Positions 17,903 through 24,721 of a stretch of 64,000 nucleotides of DNA are shown piece after piece (positions within the stretch are counted from its first letter, which is position 1; the number at the start of each line of letters is the position of its first letter). The stretch is from Moraxella sp. (GTDB taxonomy: Bacteria; Pseudomonadota; Gammaproteobacteria; Pseudomonadales; Moraxellaceae). Below the pieces are notes generated by a model that did no database searches, was not told the origin of the DNA, and worked only from the letters and a program-made list of their open reading frames with translations. The stretch is taken from contig JAUMUJ010000007.1 in NCBI GenBank assembly GCA_030530785.1, forward strand, positions 1 through 64,000, given 5' to 3'. The translations under genes and the position numbers were made by a program.

Positions 17903-18940
17903 TTAATTTAGTTTATCGCAAATCTTGATTAAACTTTTGATAAAGTCTTGTGTATCTAAAAAGTAGTTTGGATAGGCTTTTTTAACCTGTTTTAAGTTAC
18001 CTGCGGAAATTAAAACCACTTCAATATTTGCCTTGTCTTTAATTTCAATCTCTCTTGCTCTATACAAAGTTTCTGCTAATGCTAACTGTGATTGCTTAAA
18101 GGCAAGTAAATTTACCGTGCCTTTTTTGCTGTCAAGTTCCATTAAGTGATATTCTCCATTATCGTTACTGCTTTCAATGTGCCTTGCAGTAACAATAAGC
18201 CCTTTTAGTTTGCTAAAAATCTGTAACTTTTGTTCAATGCCTTTTAATTCATCTGCAATCATTTTAATGTTCATGCCTGCCAACTCATCAATTATGGGTT
18301 GTTTTTCATCAAAGGCAAATAATGCACTTGCTAGCTTAAAAAAACGCTTAAAATCATCTGAACCTTGCCCTGTTTTAAATGATGATTTTTCAAGTATGCC
18401 AAGCGTTTCAACAGCAGTTGCCCAAGCGTGTTGTTGTTTGGTGCGTATCTGTAATTCAATAAACAAGCCATTCAATTGGGGATTGTCTTGACTGTGATAT
18501 CTAAATACTTGATGTAAGCTACGATAACCATCGTCTTTGGGTTTGGTAATATAGTCTGATGGTGGTAATAGTGGCTCGTGCTGATGTCTGCCGTTAATAA
18601 GTGATTGATGTAATCTATACACATCATCAACACTGCCCAAAACCACTCTCAACCCTCCAATATCCTGCATTCTTGATAAGTCCATCGTGGGGAAACGCTG
18701 TAACTTGGTAATGATTGATGGCGTGCGTTTTAGTCTTTGGGCAATGATTGGATTTTTAAAGCCCAATCGCTTTACCGTTTTTCTTAATAAGGCTTGAAAT
18801 GTATTGATTGGGTAGGTGTGCAAAGAACGCCAAGCAGATAAGACAGCCATACTGTCCACAAATTCCTGCCCTTGTGTGTTTTTAGCAAGTGATTTGCCCG
18901 CTTTTTGCACCTGCTTTTTACTGGGAATTTCCAAATTCAT
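17903..18940 (-). CDS. RelA/SpoT-domain (p)ppGpp synthetase-like cargo protein
   Basis: A 345-aa protein. Residues about 55-190 form a RelA/SpoT nucleotidyltransferase domain: QRLKRTPSIITKLQRF, the metal-site-region motif RMQDIGGLRVVL, DYITKPKDDGYRSLHQVF, and IELQIRTKQQHAWA with the catalytic Glu. No HD hydrolase, TGS or ACT domain is present. A helical 150-residue C-terminal domain has no cysteine zinc finger. Such single-domain synthetases in mobile elements can be toxic (toxSAS), making alarmones or pyrophosphorylating tRNA. It stands alone between a relic antitoxin and an antitoxin operon, the usual defence-cargo spot of a satellite. Confidence 0.85.
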   Translation of the reverse strand: MNLEIPSKKQVQKAGKSLAKNTQGQEFVDSMAVLSAWRSLHTYPINTFQALLRKTVKRLGFKNPIIAQRLKRTPSIITKLQRFPTMDLSRMQDIGGLRVVLGSVDDVYRLHQSLINGRHQHEPLLPPSDYITKPKDDGYRSLHQVFRYHSQDNPQLNGLFIELQIRTKQQHAWATAVETLGILEKSSFKTGQGSDDFKRFFKLASALFAFDEKQPIIDELAGMNIKMIADELKGIEQKLQIFSKLKGLIVTARHIESSNDNGEYHLMELDSKKGTVNLLAFKQSQLALAETLYRAREIEIKDKANIEVVLISAGNLKQVKKAYPNYFLDTQDFIKSLIKICDKLN

Positions 18941-18968
18941 TTTTTTGTTTACCTACTTTTGATTGTTA

Positions 18969-19076
18969 TTACTTTGCAATAGTTGCATAAGTTTTGGGTT
19001 GATAAGTTTCTAGCTCGCCCCTTTGTTCGGCTCGTGTGATAATCATCTGCTCAACGTGTGGGGAAATGTCTATCAT
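18969..19076 (-). pseudogene. Truncated copy of the antitoxin N-terminal domain
   Basis: From 19076 the sequence encodes MIDISPHVEQMIITRAEQRG, almost identical to the antitoxin at 17788, including about 55 bp of shared DNA. It then diverges (ELETYQPKTYATIAK) and stops after 35 aa, 28 bp before the RelA/SpoT gene. It is either a duplication relic or a mini-antitoxin fused to new sequence. Confidence 0.6.
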
Positions 19077-19108
19077 GGCTCATACTCATGTTTAAATTTT
19101 TCCAAATT

Positions 19109-19147
19109 TTTAACATTGTATCATAGATATGTTAAATGGTTTAACAT
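19109..19147. promoter_or_regulatory. TTTAACAT operator repeats upstream of the RelA/SpoT gene
   Basis: TTTAACAT (19109-19116), its inverted copy ATGTTAAA (19129-19136) and a further TTTAACAT (19140-19147) lie ahead of the relic antitoxin. They are probably binding sites of a repressor controlling the transcript that includes the synthetase. Confidence 0.5.
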
Positions 19148-19261
19148 ATTTTGGCTTGTCTTAGACGGTAAAGGATAACATGGGGTTATGGCGTATTCTT
19201 TGGACGGGCGACCGCCGATACTTTCGCTCAAAAATGAGCAAAAGCCCACTATGGGGGGCGG

Positions 19262-19332
19262 TTGTAGCGGATTTGTAGCGGTTTTAAACTCTCTGTAAGC
19301 CTTGATTTATATAGATTGTAGCGATGTAGCGG
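19262..19332. repeat. Second iteron cluster, crr-like
   Basis: TTGTAGCGGATTTGTAGCGG (19262-19281) and the exact 17-mer TTGTAGCGATGTAGCGG (19316-19332) repeat the units of 12981-13192. The CCTTGATTT preceding the 17-mer is shared too. P4 also has two iteron regions (ori and crr) a few kb apart. The rest of 19148-19439 contains no gene I can support. Confidence 0.6.
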
Positions 19333-19439
19333 ATTTTTTGGGGGGAAAAGGTAGGGGGTGGATTTTTGGCAAATTTCAGTACAGTCTGCCAAAACAGCCT
19401 AGATGTCAGCAAATTTGCTCACATCTGCCTAATGGGGCT

Positions 19440-20633
19440 TTATTTTTGGTGGGTGTTATGTTCTATCAAATTCGCCCATTCATTCATCATCAAAATACGG
19501 TAATCTAAGTACATTGCCCCATTGTATGCTTGGCTTACCTTATCCGCTTTGCTGTGGGCAAGTTGTAGCTCTATGCACTCATGATTATATTGCAGTTCAT
19601 GTAGCTTGGTGCTGGCAATGCCCCTAAATCCGTGTCCAGTCATTCGCCCCTGATACCCCAACCGCTTTAATGCCTGTGTTAGAAAATTTTCACTCATGGG
19701 GCGTTTGGTCTTGGTGTTATAAAACACCCATGTATCAGATAGCCCCATTGCCTGTATCTGCCGTAAAATGGCTAGGGCTTGTGGGGCTAGTGGTACAATG
19801 TGGGGCTTTCGCATTTTCATCTTATCGGCACCAATACGCCATAAGGCATTATCCCAATCAATCTCCGCCCATGTCATAAAACGCATTTCTATGGTGCGAA
19901 CAAAGGTAAGACATATGAATTTAAAGGCAAGTTTGGTTAGTGGCTTACAAGTGGAATGCTCAACATGGGCAAAGAATCGGGGTAATTCGTGAAATTCTAG
20001 GCGTGCAAAGTGTTCTGATTTGTGTTTACTTAGGCGTTTTTCCAGTCCGTCTGTGGGTGGCATACGGTCATAGTGTCCTTTATCCCTAGCATGGCGAAAG
20101 ATTGCTCCTATTTGGCGTATGGCTCGTTTTGCCATGTCATAAGCCCCCCGCTTTTCAATGCGTTTGGCAATGTCTAGTATCATGGTGGGGGTAATGGCGT
20201 TTATGTCTAGGTGGGCAATATATGGGGCGATGTCGTGGGTGTATTGGCTCAAATCTCTTTTGTGTGTGCCTATGACAACTGTATATTTGCCTTTGTTGTT
20301 TGGGTGCTGTGGGTCTCTTTGGGTGTGATACTCGCCTGCCATATCGCCAAATAGCACCGTATTAGGCTTAGCGGTCTTAGGGTCTATGCCTTGCTTTAAC
20401 TTCTCTTTTGTCTCTAAGGCTTGCAAGCGTGCTTGTTGTAGGCTGATTGCGGGATAATCGCCTAATATGATGTTGGTTTGCTTACCATGATAACGATAAG
20501 CCATAACCCACTTTTTAGCCCCCGTGTGTCTTACCCATAATTGCAAGCCATTGCCGTCTGAATGCTTATCAGGGCGGTTGGGGGTGCATTTGTCAGATGG
20601 TTTAAGTCGTCTTATGGTGGTATCTGTTAGCAT
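19440..20633 (-). CDS. P4-type tyrosine integrase of the satellite
   Basis: A 397-aa site-specific recombinase. The N-terminal DUF4102-type arm-binding domain (LTDTTIRRLKPSDK, KWVMAYRYHGKQTNIILGDY) precedes a SAM-like core-binding region and the catalytic domain. Catalytic residues are seen in FVRTIEMRFMTW (Arg), TGHGFRGIAST (HxxR), LAHSKADKVSQAY (His) and the Tyr of NGAMYLDYRIL. It lies next to attR at the tRNA-Val 3' end, so it is the enzyme that inserted this element. It probably reads its own promoter near 20650. Confidence 0.95.
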   Translation of the reverse strand: MLTDTTIRRLKPSDKCTPNRPDKHSDGNGLQLWVRHTGAKKWVMAYRYHGKQTNIILGDYPAISLQQARLQALETKEKLKQGIDPKTAKPNTVLFGDMAGEYHTQRDPQHPNNKGKYTVVIGTHKRDLSQYTHDIAPYIAHLDINAITPTMILDIAKRIEKRGAYDMAKRAIRQIGAIFRHARDKGHYDRMPPTDGLEKRLSKHKSEHFARLEFHELPRFFAHVEHSTCKPLTKLAFKFICLTFVRTIEMRFMTWAEIDWDNALWRIGADKMKMRKPHIVPLAPQALAILRQIQAMGLSDTWVFYNTKTKRPMSENFLTQALKRLGYQGRMTGHGFRGIASTKLHELQYNHECIELQLAHSKADKVSQAYNGAMYLDYRILMMNEWANLIEHNTHQK

Positions 20634-20665
20634 GGTTTGCCCCTAAGTGTTGGTATAAGGATTTT

Positions 20666-20688
20666 TATACTAACAAATATACCAACAA
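20666..20688. repeat. Arm-type integrase sites near attR
   Basis: TATACTAACAAATATACCAACAA in register with the site near attL (11921-11943), plus an inverted TTGGTATA at 20650-20657. It lies directly upstream of the integrase gene, so it may also autoregulate it. Confidence 0.45.
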
Positions 20689-20760
20689 AAATTTTGGGTT
20701 TCAATAGATAGCCATAGACTGCCAAAGACAATAAAAGGGGTTAAAAGCAAGCAAAATAAA

Positions 20761-20788
20761 GGGCTATCGCACCATGTGAGATAGCCCT
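20761..20788. terminator. Hairpin at the right end of the satellite
   Basis: GGGCTATC pairs perfectly with GATAGCCC around an 11-base loop, 9 bp before attR. No strong T-tract follows on either strand, so termination is uncertain; it may insulate integrase from the tRNA. Confidence 0.4.
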
Positions 20789-20796
20789 AGATTGTA

Positions 20797-20814
20797 GTTT
20801 GGTAGGCGTAAACG
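20797..20814. repeat. attR of the satellite (18-bp core)
   Basis: The second copy of GTTTGGTAGGCGTAAACG. Here it continues into the tRNA-Val 3' half, so it marks the tRNA-proximal junction. Confidence 0.85.
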
Positions 20815-20847
20815 GACTCGAACCATCGACCCCCACCATGTCAAGGT
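20800..20847 (-). tRNA. tRNA-Val(GAC), 3' half only
   Basis: On the minus strand the sequence gives ACC-TTGACAT-GGTGG (anticodon GAC), the variable loop GGGTC, a T-arm with TTCGAGT, the acceptor 3' strand TACGCCT, discriminator A and CCA. The 5' half (acceptor and D-arm) is missing: beyond the anticodon stem the sequence turns into AT-rich prophage DNA. It cannot be a working tRNA. A complete copy is expected at the far end of the prophage. Confidence 0.85.
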
Positions 20848-21000
20848 TGTAAATTTATAATAAAAACAATAACTTAATTTATTTTGTCGTAATTTTGGCG
20901 TAATTATGACAAACAATAATCATTGTTTGCTGTTCAAATTATTTTCTATATATTTTTCACATTAAAATCAATAACTTACAAACTGTTTTAAAAAAAAGTA

Positions 21001-21103
21001 AAAATAATACTTGACTATACGCAAATAGCGTATTATAATACACCCATCAAGACGAAATGGGTTGCTTGATATAAACCAAACCAAATGCCCGAGTGGGCAG
21101 GAG
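21001..21103 (+). promoter_or_regulatory. Duplicated promoter-operator-leader cassette, copy 1
   Basis: TTGACT (21011-21016) and TATAAT (21034-21039) are 17 bp apart, and the spacer is itself an inverted repeat, ATACGC-AAATA-GCGTAT. A repressor bound there would block RNA polymerase. The leader ends in the hairpin GCCC/GGGC directly before AGGAG. 103 bp are repeated at 23153-23255 with three mismatches. This copy drives the 160-aa gene and the integrase. Confidence 0.8.
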
Positions 21104-21109
21104 TATCTT

Positions 21110-21592
21110 ATGAAAAACCAAATCACTATCCATACAACCATTACCAACATTGGCTTTGAGCTTGAACTATCTGACAAAGAGCTAAAATTCAATCAACACA
21201 ACCCTGCCACCGTTGCCCGCTTTATCGAGCGTATCAAAGATGATTACGCTGATAAGATTACTCAAAATGCAGACGTACAAGCCGAACTTGCTGCCTTGCA
21301 AACCTTGCTTGACGAACACCACGCCCAAAAAGCAGGGGTTAGCAAAGATGATTTAAAAGCCGTCTATACCATGCTCAAAGACCGCCAACTACACCCCACA
21401 GGCGAATTTGATAAACAAGGTCGCTTTTGGCTTGAAGACAGCGAGCTTGTAGATGTACGTACGCCAAGCACCAAATACCCATACAGCCAAATGACCGCAG
21501 GGCGTACGTCCAAATTTGTCAAAGCAATGGCGGAAAAGTACAAACCCCAAACCTTATCAGAACTTATCGCCTTGTTTTCTAAGAAAAATTAG
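21110..21592 (+). CDS. Uncharacterised prophage protein upstream of integrase, 160 aa
   Basis: The ATG at 21110 follows the AGGAG of the duplicated leader. The protein is soluble, Lys/Gln-rich and probably alpha-helical (ATVARFIERIKDDYADKITQ, then AELAALQTLLDEHHAQKAGV). No known domain. It precedes integrase by 9 bp and shares its transcript, so an excisionase or integration cofactor is possible, but it is larger than usual excisionases and shows no clear HTH. Confidence 0.65.
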   Translation: MKNQITIHTTITNIGFELELSDKELKFNQHNPATVARFIERIKDDYADKITQNADVQAELAALQTLLDEHHAQKAGVSKDDLKAVYTMLKDRQLHPTGEFDKQGRFWLEDSELVDVRTPSTKYPYSQMTAGRTSKFVKAMAEKYKPQTLSELIALFSKKN

Positions 21593-21601
21593 GGGCAAGC
21601 G

Positions 21602-22498
21602 ATGACTTTTCAAGAACTATTCTTGGCATGGTATGAGCATTATGCTCATACTGTTGCCCTTGCCACCGCCCAAAATACGCATAACTACTTGCACCGTTAT
21701 GCCCCCACCGACTTTTGGCAATCAGACATCAACGACATCAAGCCTAAAATGGTGCTTGATGTGTCTGCCAATACCGCCAAAAAAAGCACGTTTTACGCAC
21801 GCAAGATTATTGCAGACATTAGCCGTATCTATGATTTTGGCGTTGTCATGCAGTACACCGAGCGTAACCCTGCGTCTAGTTTGACAAGATATAAGCAAAA
21901 GCACCATGTCAAAGGCTTTAAGAGTCTACCACCGTCCAAAATGGCGTGGGCGTTCGCCAAAATTGAGCGGTCTGCCAAACCAAGCCAAGCAGTCAAAATG
22001 TCATTTTGGACGCTTGTTTATACCGCCGTCAGACGAGCCGAAGCGGTCAATGCGTTAAAATCTGAGTTTAATTTTGACGAGATGACTTGGACGATACCCG
22101 CCCACCGCATGAAAATCAGTGGTAATGGAGACCATGTTGTTTATCTTGCCCCACAGGTTGCCAAAATGCTACAAGATTATTTTGCCACGCATGACAGTAT
22201 TTATGCGTTTCCGTCTCGCACTACGCTTGATAAACCCATTGCCACTTGGTCGCCTTATTACATGATTAAAGCGTCCGATTTGCAGGGATTGCACACCCTG
22301 CACGGCTTTCGCAAAGTCTTTTCTACCCACGCTCACGAAAGCAGATTGTGGGCGATTGATACGATTGAGCTGTCTATCGCCCACAAAATCGCAGGTATTC
22401 GGGGTGTGTACAATCTTGCAACAATGACGGACGAACGCAGAAGATTGATGGCTTGGTATGCCAACGAAGTGGACAAATGGCGGGGTATTGTGAGATGA
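21602..22498 (+). CDS. int: Tyrosine integrase of the prophage
   Basis: A 298-aa recombinase without the long arm-binding domain of the satellite enzyme. A core-binding domain (LAWYEHYAHTVALATAQNTH) is followed by the catalytic domain with AVRRAEAVNAL (Arg), LHGFRKVFSTHA (HxxR), SIAHKIAGIRGVYN (His, Tyr). Its position near the cut tRNA-Val implies that it targets the anticodon arm of that tRNA. The ribosome site is AGGGGCAAG. It is co-transcribed with the gene before it. Confidence 0.93.
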   Translation: MTFQELFLAWYEHYAHTVALATAQNTHNYLHRYAPTDFWQSDINDIKPKMVLDVSANTAKKSTFYARKIIADISRIYDFGVVMQYTERNPASSLTRYKQKHHVKGFKSLPPSKMAWAFAKIERSAKPSQAVKMSFWTLVYTAVRRAEAVNALKSEFNFDEMTWTIPAHRMKISGNGDHVVYLAPQVAKMLQDYFATHDSIYAFPSRTTLDKPIATWSPYYMIKASDLQGLHTLHGFRKVFSTHAHESRLWAIDTIELSIAHKIAGIRGVYNLATMTDERRRLMAWYANEVDKWRGIVR

Positions 22499-22542
22499 TA
22501 AAATGTGATAAAATGACCCAATTTTACATCATTGGGGCTATC

Positions 22543-23166
22543 ATGTACGTTATTAGATTAGGTGGGGACATTATCAGTAATACTGATAATGCCATTATTG
22601 CGTGGGTTAATTATCGCAATGCGTTACGCCAAGCCAGCTTGTCATCTGACACCGTGGCAAGCATAGAGCTTAACGGTCAAACCTTGCATACGGCAACGGT
22701 GGGCGGTAAATCGCTAGACTTTACACCGCCAACCAACCTCACACTCAATCAGATTATTTGTGATGTCATGCAATCCAAAGATATTAGCCCAAAAGAGCTT
22801 GCGACAAAACTAAACGAGCAAGGTGTGGCAATCTCAAAAAGCAAAGTAACAGGATGGATATTGCCAACAGACAATCGTAAACATCAAAAAATACAGCTTG
22901 ATGAGTTGTATTTGGCATTACTTGTCATATTAAAAGCAGGCAATTTTGAGTTGGGTTACACGCCCAACAACCTAAAAAAATTGGTTGAGATGACAGGGCT
23001 TAATTATGCTGATTTTGTCAGAAAATACAAATTATCAAACAGTACTTTTTTTGGCAACATTACAGACATTGACTCAAAAAACCACCGTTCAATGAGTTAT
23101 AAGAGCTGGTGCGAGCTGACCCAAAAAGTATTTCATGACTTAAAAAATCTTGAAAATAATACTTGA
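22543..23166 (+). CDS. Prophage protein with an HTH-like segment, 207 aa
   Basis: The ATG at 22543 follows TTGGGG; in-frame ATGs at 22498 and 22513 are alternatives. Residues 65-105 contain ISPKELATKLNEQG and VAISKSKVTGWILP, which resemble a helix-turn-helix. A second helical region follows (TGLNYADFVRKYKLSNSTFF), reminiscent of an XRE fold. No family name can be given. Placed between the two copies of the operator cassette, it is a candidate for the repressor that binds them. Confidence 0.6.
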   Translation: MYVIRLGGDIISNTDNAIIAWVNYRNALRQASLSSDTVASIELNGQTLHTATVGGKSLDFTPPTNLTLNQIICDVMQSKDISPKELATKLNEQGVAISKSKVTGWILPTDNRKHQKIQLDELYLALLVILKAGNFELGYTPNNLKKLVEMTGLNYADFVRKYKLSNSTFFGNITDIDSKNHRSMSYKSWCELTQKVFHDLKNLENNT

Positions 23167-23255
23167 CTATACGCAAATAGCGTATTATAATACACCCATC
23201 AAGACGAAATGGATCGCTTGATATAAACCAAACTAAATGCCCGAGTGGGCAGGAG
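23153..23255 (+). promoter_or_regulatory. Duplicated promoter-operator-leader cassette, copy 2
   Basis: Same 103 bp as 21001-21103, with differences only at two positions in GGATCG and one in AACTAAATG. It has TTGACT (23163-23168), the inverted-repeat spacer, TATAAT (23186-23191), the GCCC/GGGC hairpin and AGGAG. It drives the 79-aa membrane protein. Confidence 0.8.
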
Positions 23256-23261
23256 TTAAAA

Positions 23262-23501
23262 ATGAGTAACGTTACTCACCCCAACCTTAACAAGGAGCTG
23301 AAAATGGCTGAAATCAACAAACTCAACGCAGAAACTGCAAGATTGCAAGCTGAAACAGCTCGCTTAAATGCAGAAACCCTAAAACTGCAAAAAGAGACCA
23401 AACATTACCCAACGGTAGTTATTATCTCAGCAGTAGTTGGCGGAGCATTAACTGCAATCATTGGGTTTCTCGGTGTTGTGGTTGGATTGATAGCCAAATA
23501 A
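23262..23501 (+). CDS. Small coiled-coil membrane protein, 79 aa
   Basis: Starts 7 nt behind the AGGAG of the duplicated leader. Residues 14-45 are a seven-residue repeat (AETARLQ, AETARLN, AETLKLQ) predicted to form a coiled coil. Residues 50-77 form one transmembrane helix (VIISAVVGGALTAIIGF). A downstream ATG at 23304 with AAGGAG could give a 65-aa form. Function unknown. Its separate copy of a repressible promoter suggests a lysogeny or exclusion role, which is inference. Confidence 0.7.
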   Translation: MSNVTHPNLNKELKMAEINKLNAETARLQAETARLNAETLKLQKETKHYPTVVIISAVVGGALTAIIGFLGVVVGLIAK

Positions 23502-23505
23502 AAAT

Positions 23506-23536
23506 AGCCCCCTACCGTGTGATAGGGGGTTTTATT
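23506..23536 (+). terminator. Terminator between rightward early and leftward late genes
   Basis: CCCCCTA pairs with TAGGGGG and is followed by TTTTATTT. It separates convergent transcripts. Confidence 0.8.
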
Positions 23537-24135
23537 TACGCCAAAAACACCGCCCTTTCTTCCTTACGTCTTCGGGTCAGACCATTTAGCACTTTTCCCC
23601 CTGCTTTGTTCCACAGTAAAAATGCGTCCCCCGCCTTTTGTTTGTCGCCATTTTTTAGATGACGGATAACGCTAGACTTAGACAAACCGCCCACACCGAT
23701 GTTGTAAGCTAGGCTGATAAGAGCGTCAAACATATTTTGTGTGATTTGACCAGCTTTGATTTGGGTTTCAAGCAAACGATTAACCACAGGGGCAAAGTCT
23801 TTGTTGATGACCGCCATTTTTAGCTTTTTGGCTTCATCACGACTAATAGGTTTGTCGGTCATTTTAACCTTGCGACCGTCTAAGTAATACGTGTTGCCAT
23901 AGCCGATTGTTGGCACTTTGACAGCGTCCAAATAAGGGGCGGAGCGAAAACCCTCAAACTGGGCAATCAAATTAAACCCTTTATCTGACAAGCTCATCTG
24001 CCAATTGGTTTTGGCAAGGCGTTTTTTGGCTTCGTCCACGCCCACTTTGTCAATCAAGGCATTGGCTTGGTCCACTTGGTGTTGTGTCAGCCGTCCGCCC
24101 ATTTCTTTGCGATACCAGTTAAAAAATTCTTTCAT
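23536..24135 (-). CDS. Endolysin, GH24 (T4-type) lysozyme
   Basis: A 199-aa muramidase that cleaves peptidoglycan at lysis. A 50-residue N-terminal helical region (FFNWYRKEMGGRLTQHQVDQ) precedes the lysozyme domain. The catalytic Glu is in LIAQFEGFRSAPYLD, followed by VKVPTIGYGNTY, giving the E-x(n)-T spacing of the family. The C-terminus has the conserved LNGLTRRRKEERAVFL. No signal-anchor is evident, so it needs the holin encoded just upstream. It is the last gene of the late operon. Confidence 0.92.
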   Translation of the reverse strand: MKEFFNWYRKEMGGRLTQHQVDQANALIDKVGVDEAKKRLAKTNWQMSLSDKGFNLIAQFEGFRSAPYLDAVKVPTIGYGNTYYLDGRKVKMTDKPISRDEAKKLKMAVINKDFAPVVNRLLETQIKAGQITQNMFDALISLAYNIGVGGLSKSSVIRHLKNGDKQKAGDAFLLWNKAGGKVLNGLTRRRKEERAVFLA

Positions 24136-24160
24136 GTTTTACTCCAATAAAAAGCCCCAA

Positions 24161-24478
24161 CTAGGGACGCTTGGTTAAATTTTCATAAAGTTTAGAAATT
24201 TGCGTAATGGCATTACCACCCAAATGTCCTGCCATCGCCACCATGACAGCGGTGTAGTTTGGGGATATGCCCCATTCATGACACAAAAGGAATGTGGTCA
24301 GTCCTGCAAAGCCACTTAAAAACATCTCACCGATGAATATTAAAAACAACAGTTTGATGGGCTGTGGGGTGGTGGCTTGATTTAATTTCATGATAAAATT
24401 GGCAAGCCCACCACCCAATGCCAAAAACAGCACATGGGGCAGTGTTACCATCAGTTGTAATAAGTCTTTTTCGTTCAT
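24161..24478 (-). CDS. Holin (LydA-like, phage holin superfamily)
   Basis: A 105-aa membrane protein with three hydrophobic segments (LPHVLFLALGGGLANFIM; KLLFLIFIGEMFLSGFAG; NYTAVMVAMAGHLGGNAI) and a charged C-terminus, matching LydA-type holins. It forms the inner-membrane lesion that releases endolysin. It lies 25 bp upstream of the lysozyme gene with a GGAGA ribosome site. No spanin pair is visible nearby. Confidence 0.82.
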   Translation of the reverse strand: MNEKDLLQLMVTLPHVLFLALGGGLANFIMKLNQATTPQPIKLLFLIFIGEMFLSGFAGLTTFLLCHEWGISPNYTAVMVAMAGHLGGNAITQISKLYENLTKRP

Positions 24479-24490
24479 GTTCTCTCCAAT

Positions 24491-24513
24491 AAAAAAAGGG
24501 GGCTGACAGCCCC
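24491..24513 (-). terminator. Hairpin upstream of the holin
   Basis: GGGGCT and AGCCCC pair around GTC, followed by CTTTTTT on the minus strand. It could reduce read-through into lysis genes. Confidence 0.65.
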
Positions 24514-24529
24514 GACAGTTCAGTCGTGT

Positions 24530-24700
24530 TTACTCCCAGTGATTATCCACCCACCGCCAAGCCTTACTATCATCAGGCGGTGGGGTTAGCGTAAAGTCTT
24601 TGTCATCGGTCAAATCATTGATGACATCATCAGGATTGCCGATGTCTTGATACAGATACCTGCCATCTGACTTTTGATAGATGTACAGTGTGATTAGCAT
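24530..24700 (-). CDS. Small prophage protein after the tail tip, 56 aa
   Basis: The ATG at 24700 has AGGAG 6-10 bp upstream. The product (MLITLYIYQKSDGRYLYQDI to WRWVDNHWE) is acidic and aromatic, with YLYQD and PPPDDSKAWRWV segments. It lies between the receptor-binding tail-tip gene and the holin, where lambda-like phages often keep small tail or host-interaction proteins. Function unknown. Confidence 0.7.
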   Translation of the reverse strand: MLITLYIYQKSDGRYLYQDIGNPDDVINDLTDDKDFTLTPPPDDSKAWRWVDNHWE

Positions 24701-24721
24701 AAAAGCTCCTAAGTGTTAAAA

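Larger units (their letters stand above)
11843..20814. mobile_element. P4-like integrated phage satellite
   Basis: About 9 kb bounded by two identical 18-bp direct repeats, GTTTGGTAGGCGTAAACG, which copy the 3' end of tRNA-Val. The integrase lies at the tRNA-proximal end. The content and order resemble P4 satellites: integrase, cargo (RelA/SpoT protein, toxin-antitoxin), AlpA, small regulators, primase-helicase, ori. There are no capsid or terminase genes. The primase is broken, so autonomous replication is doubtful. All genes read leftward. Confidence 0.85.
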
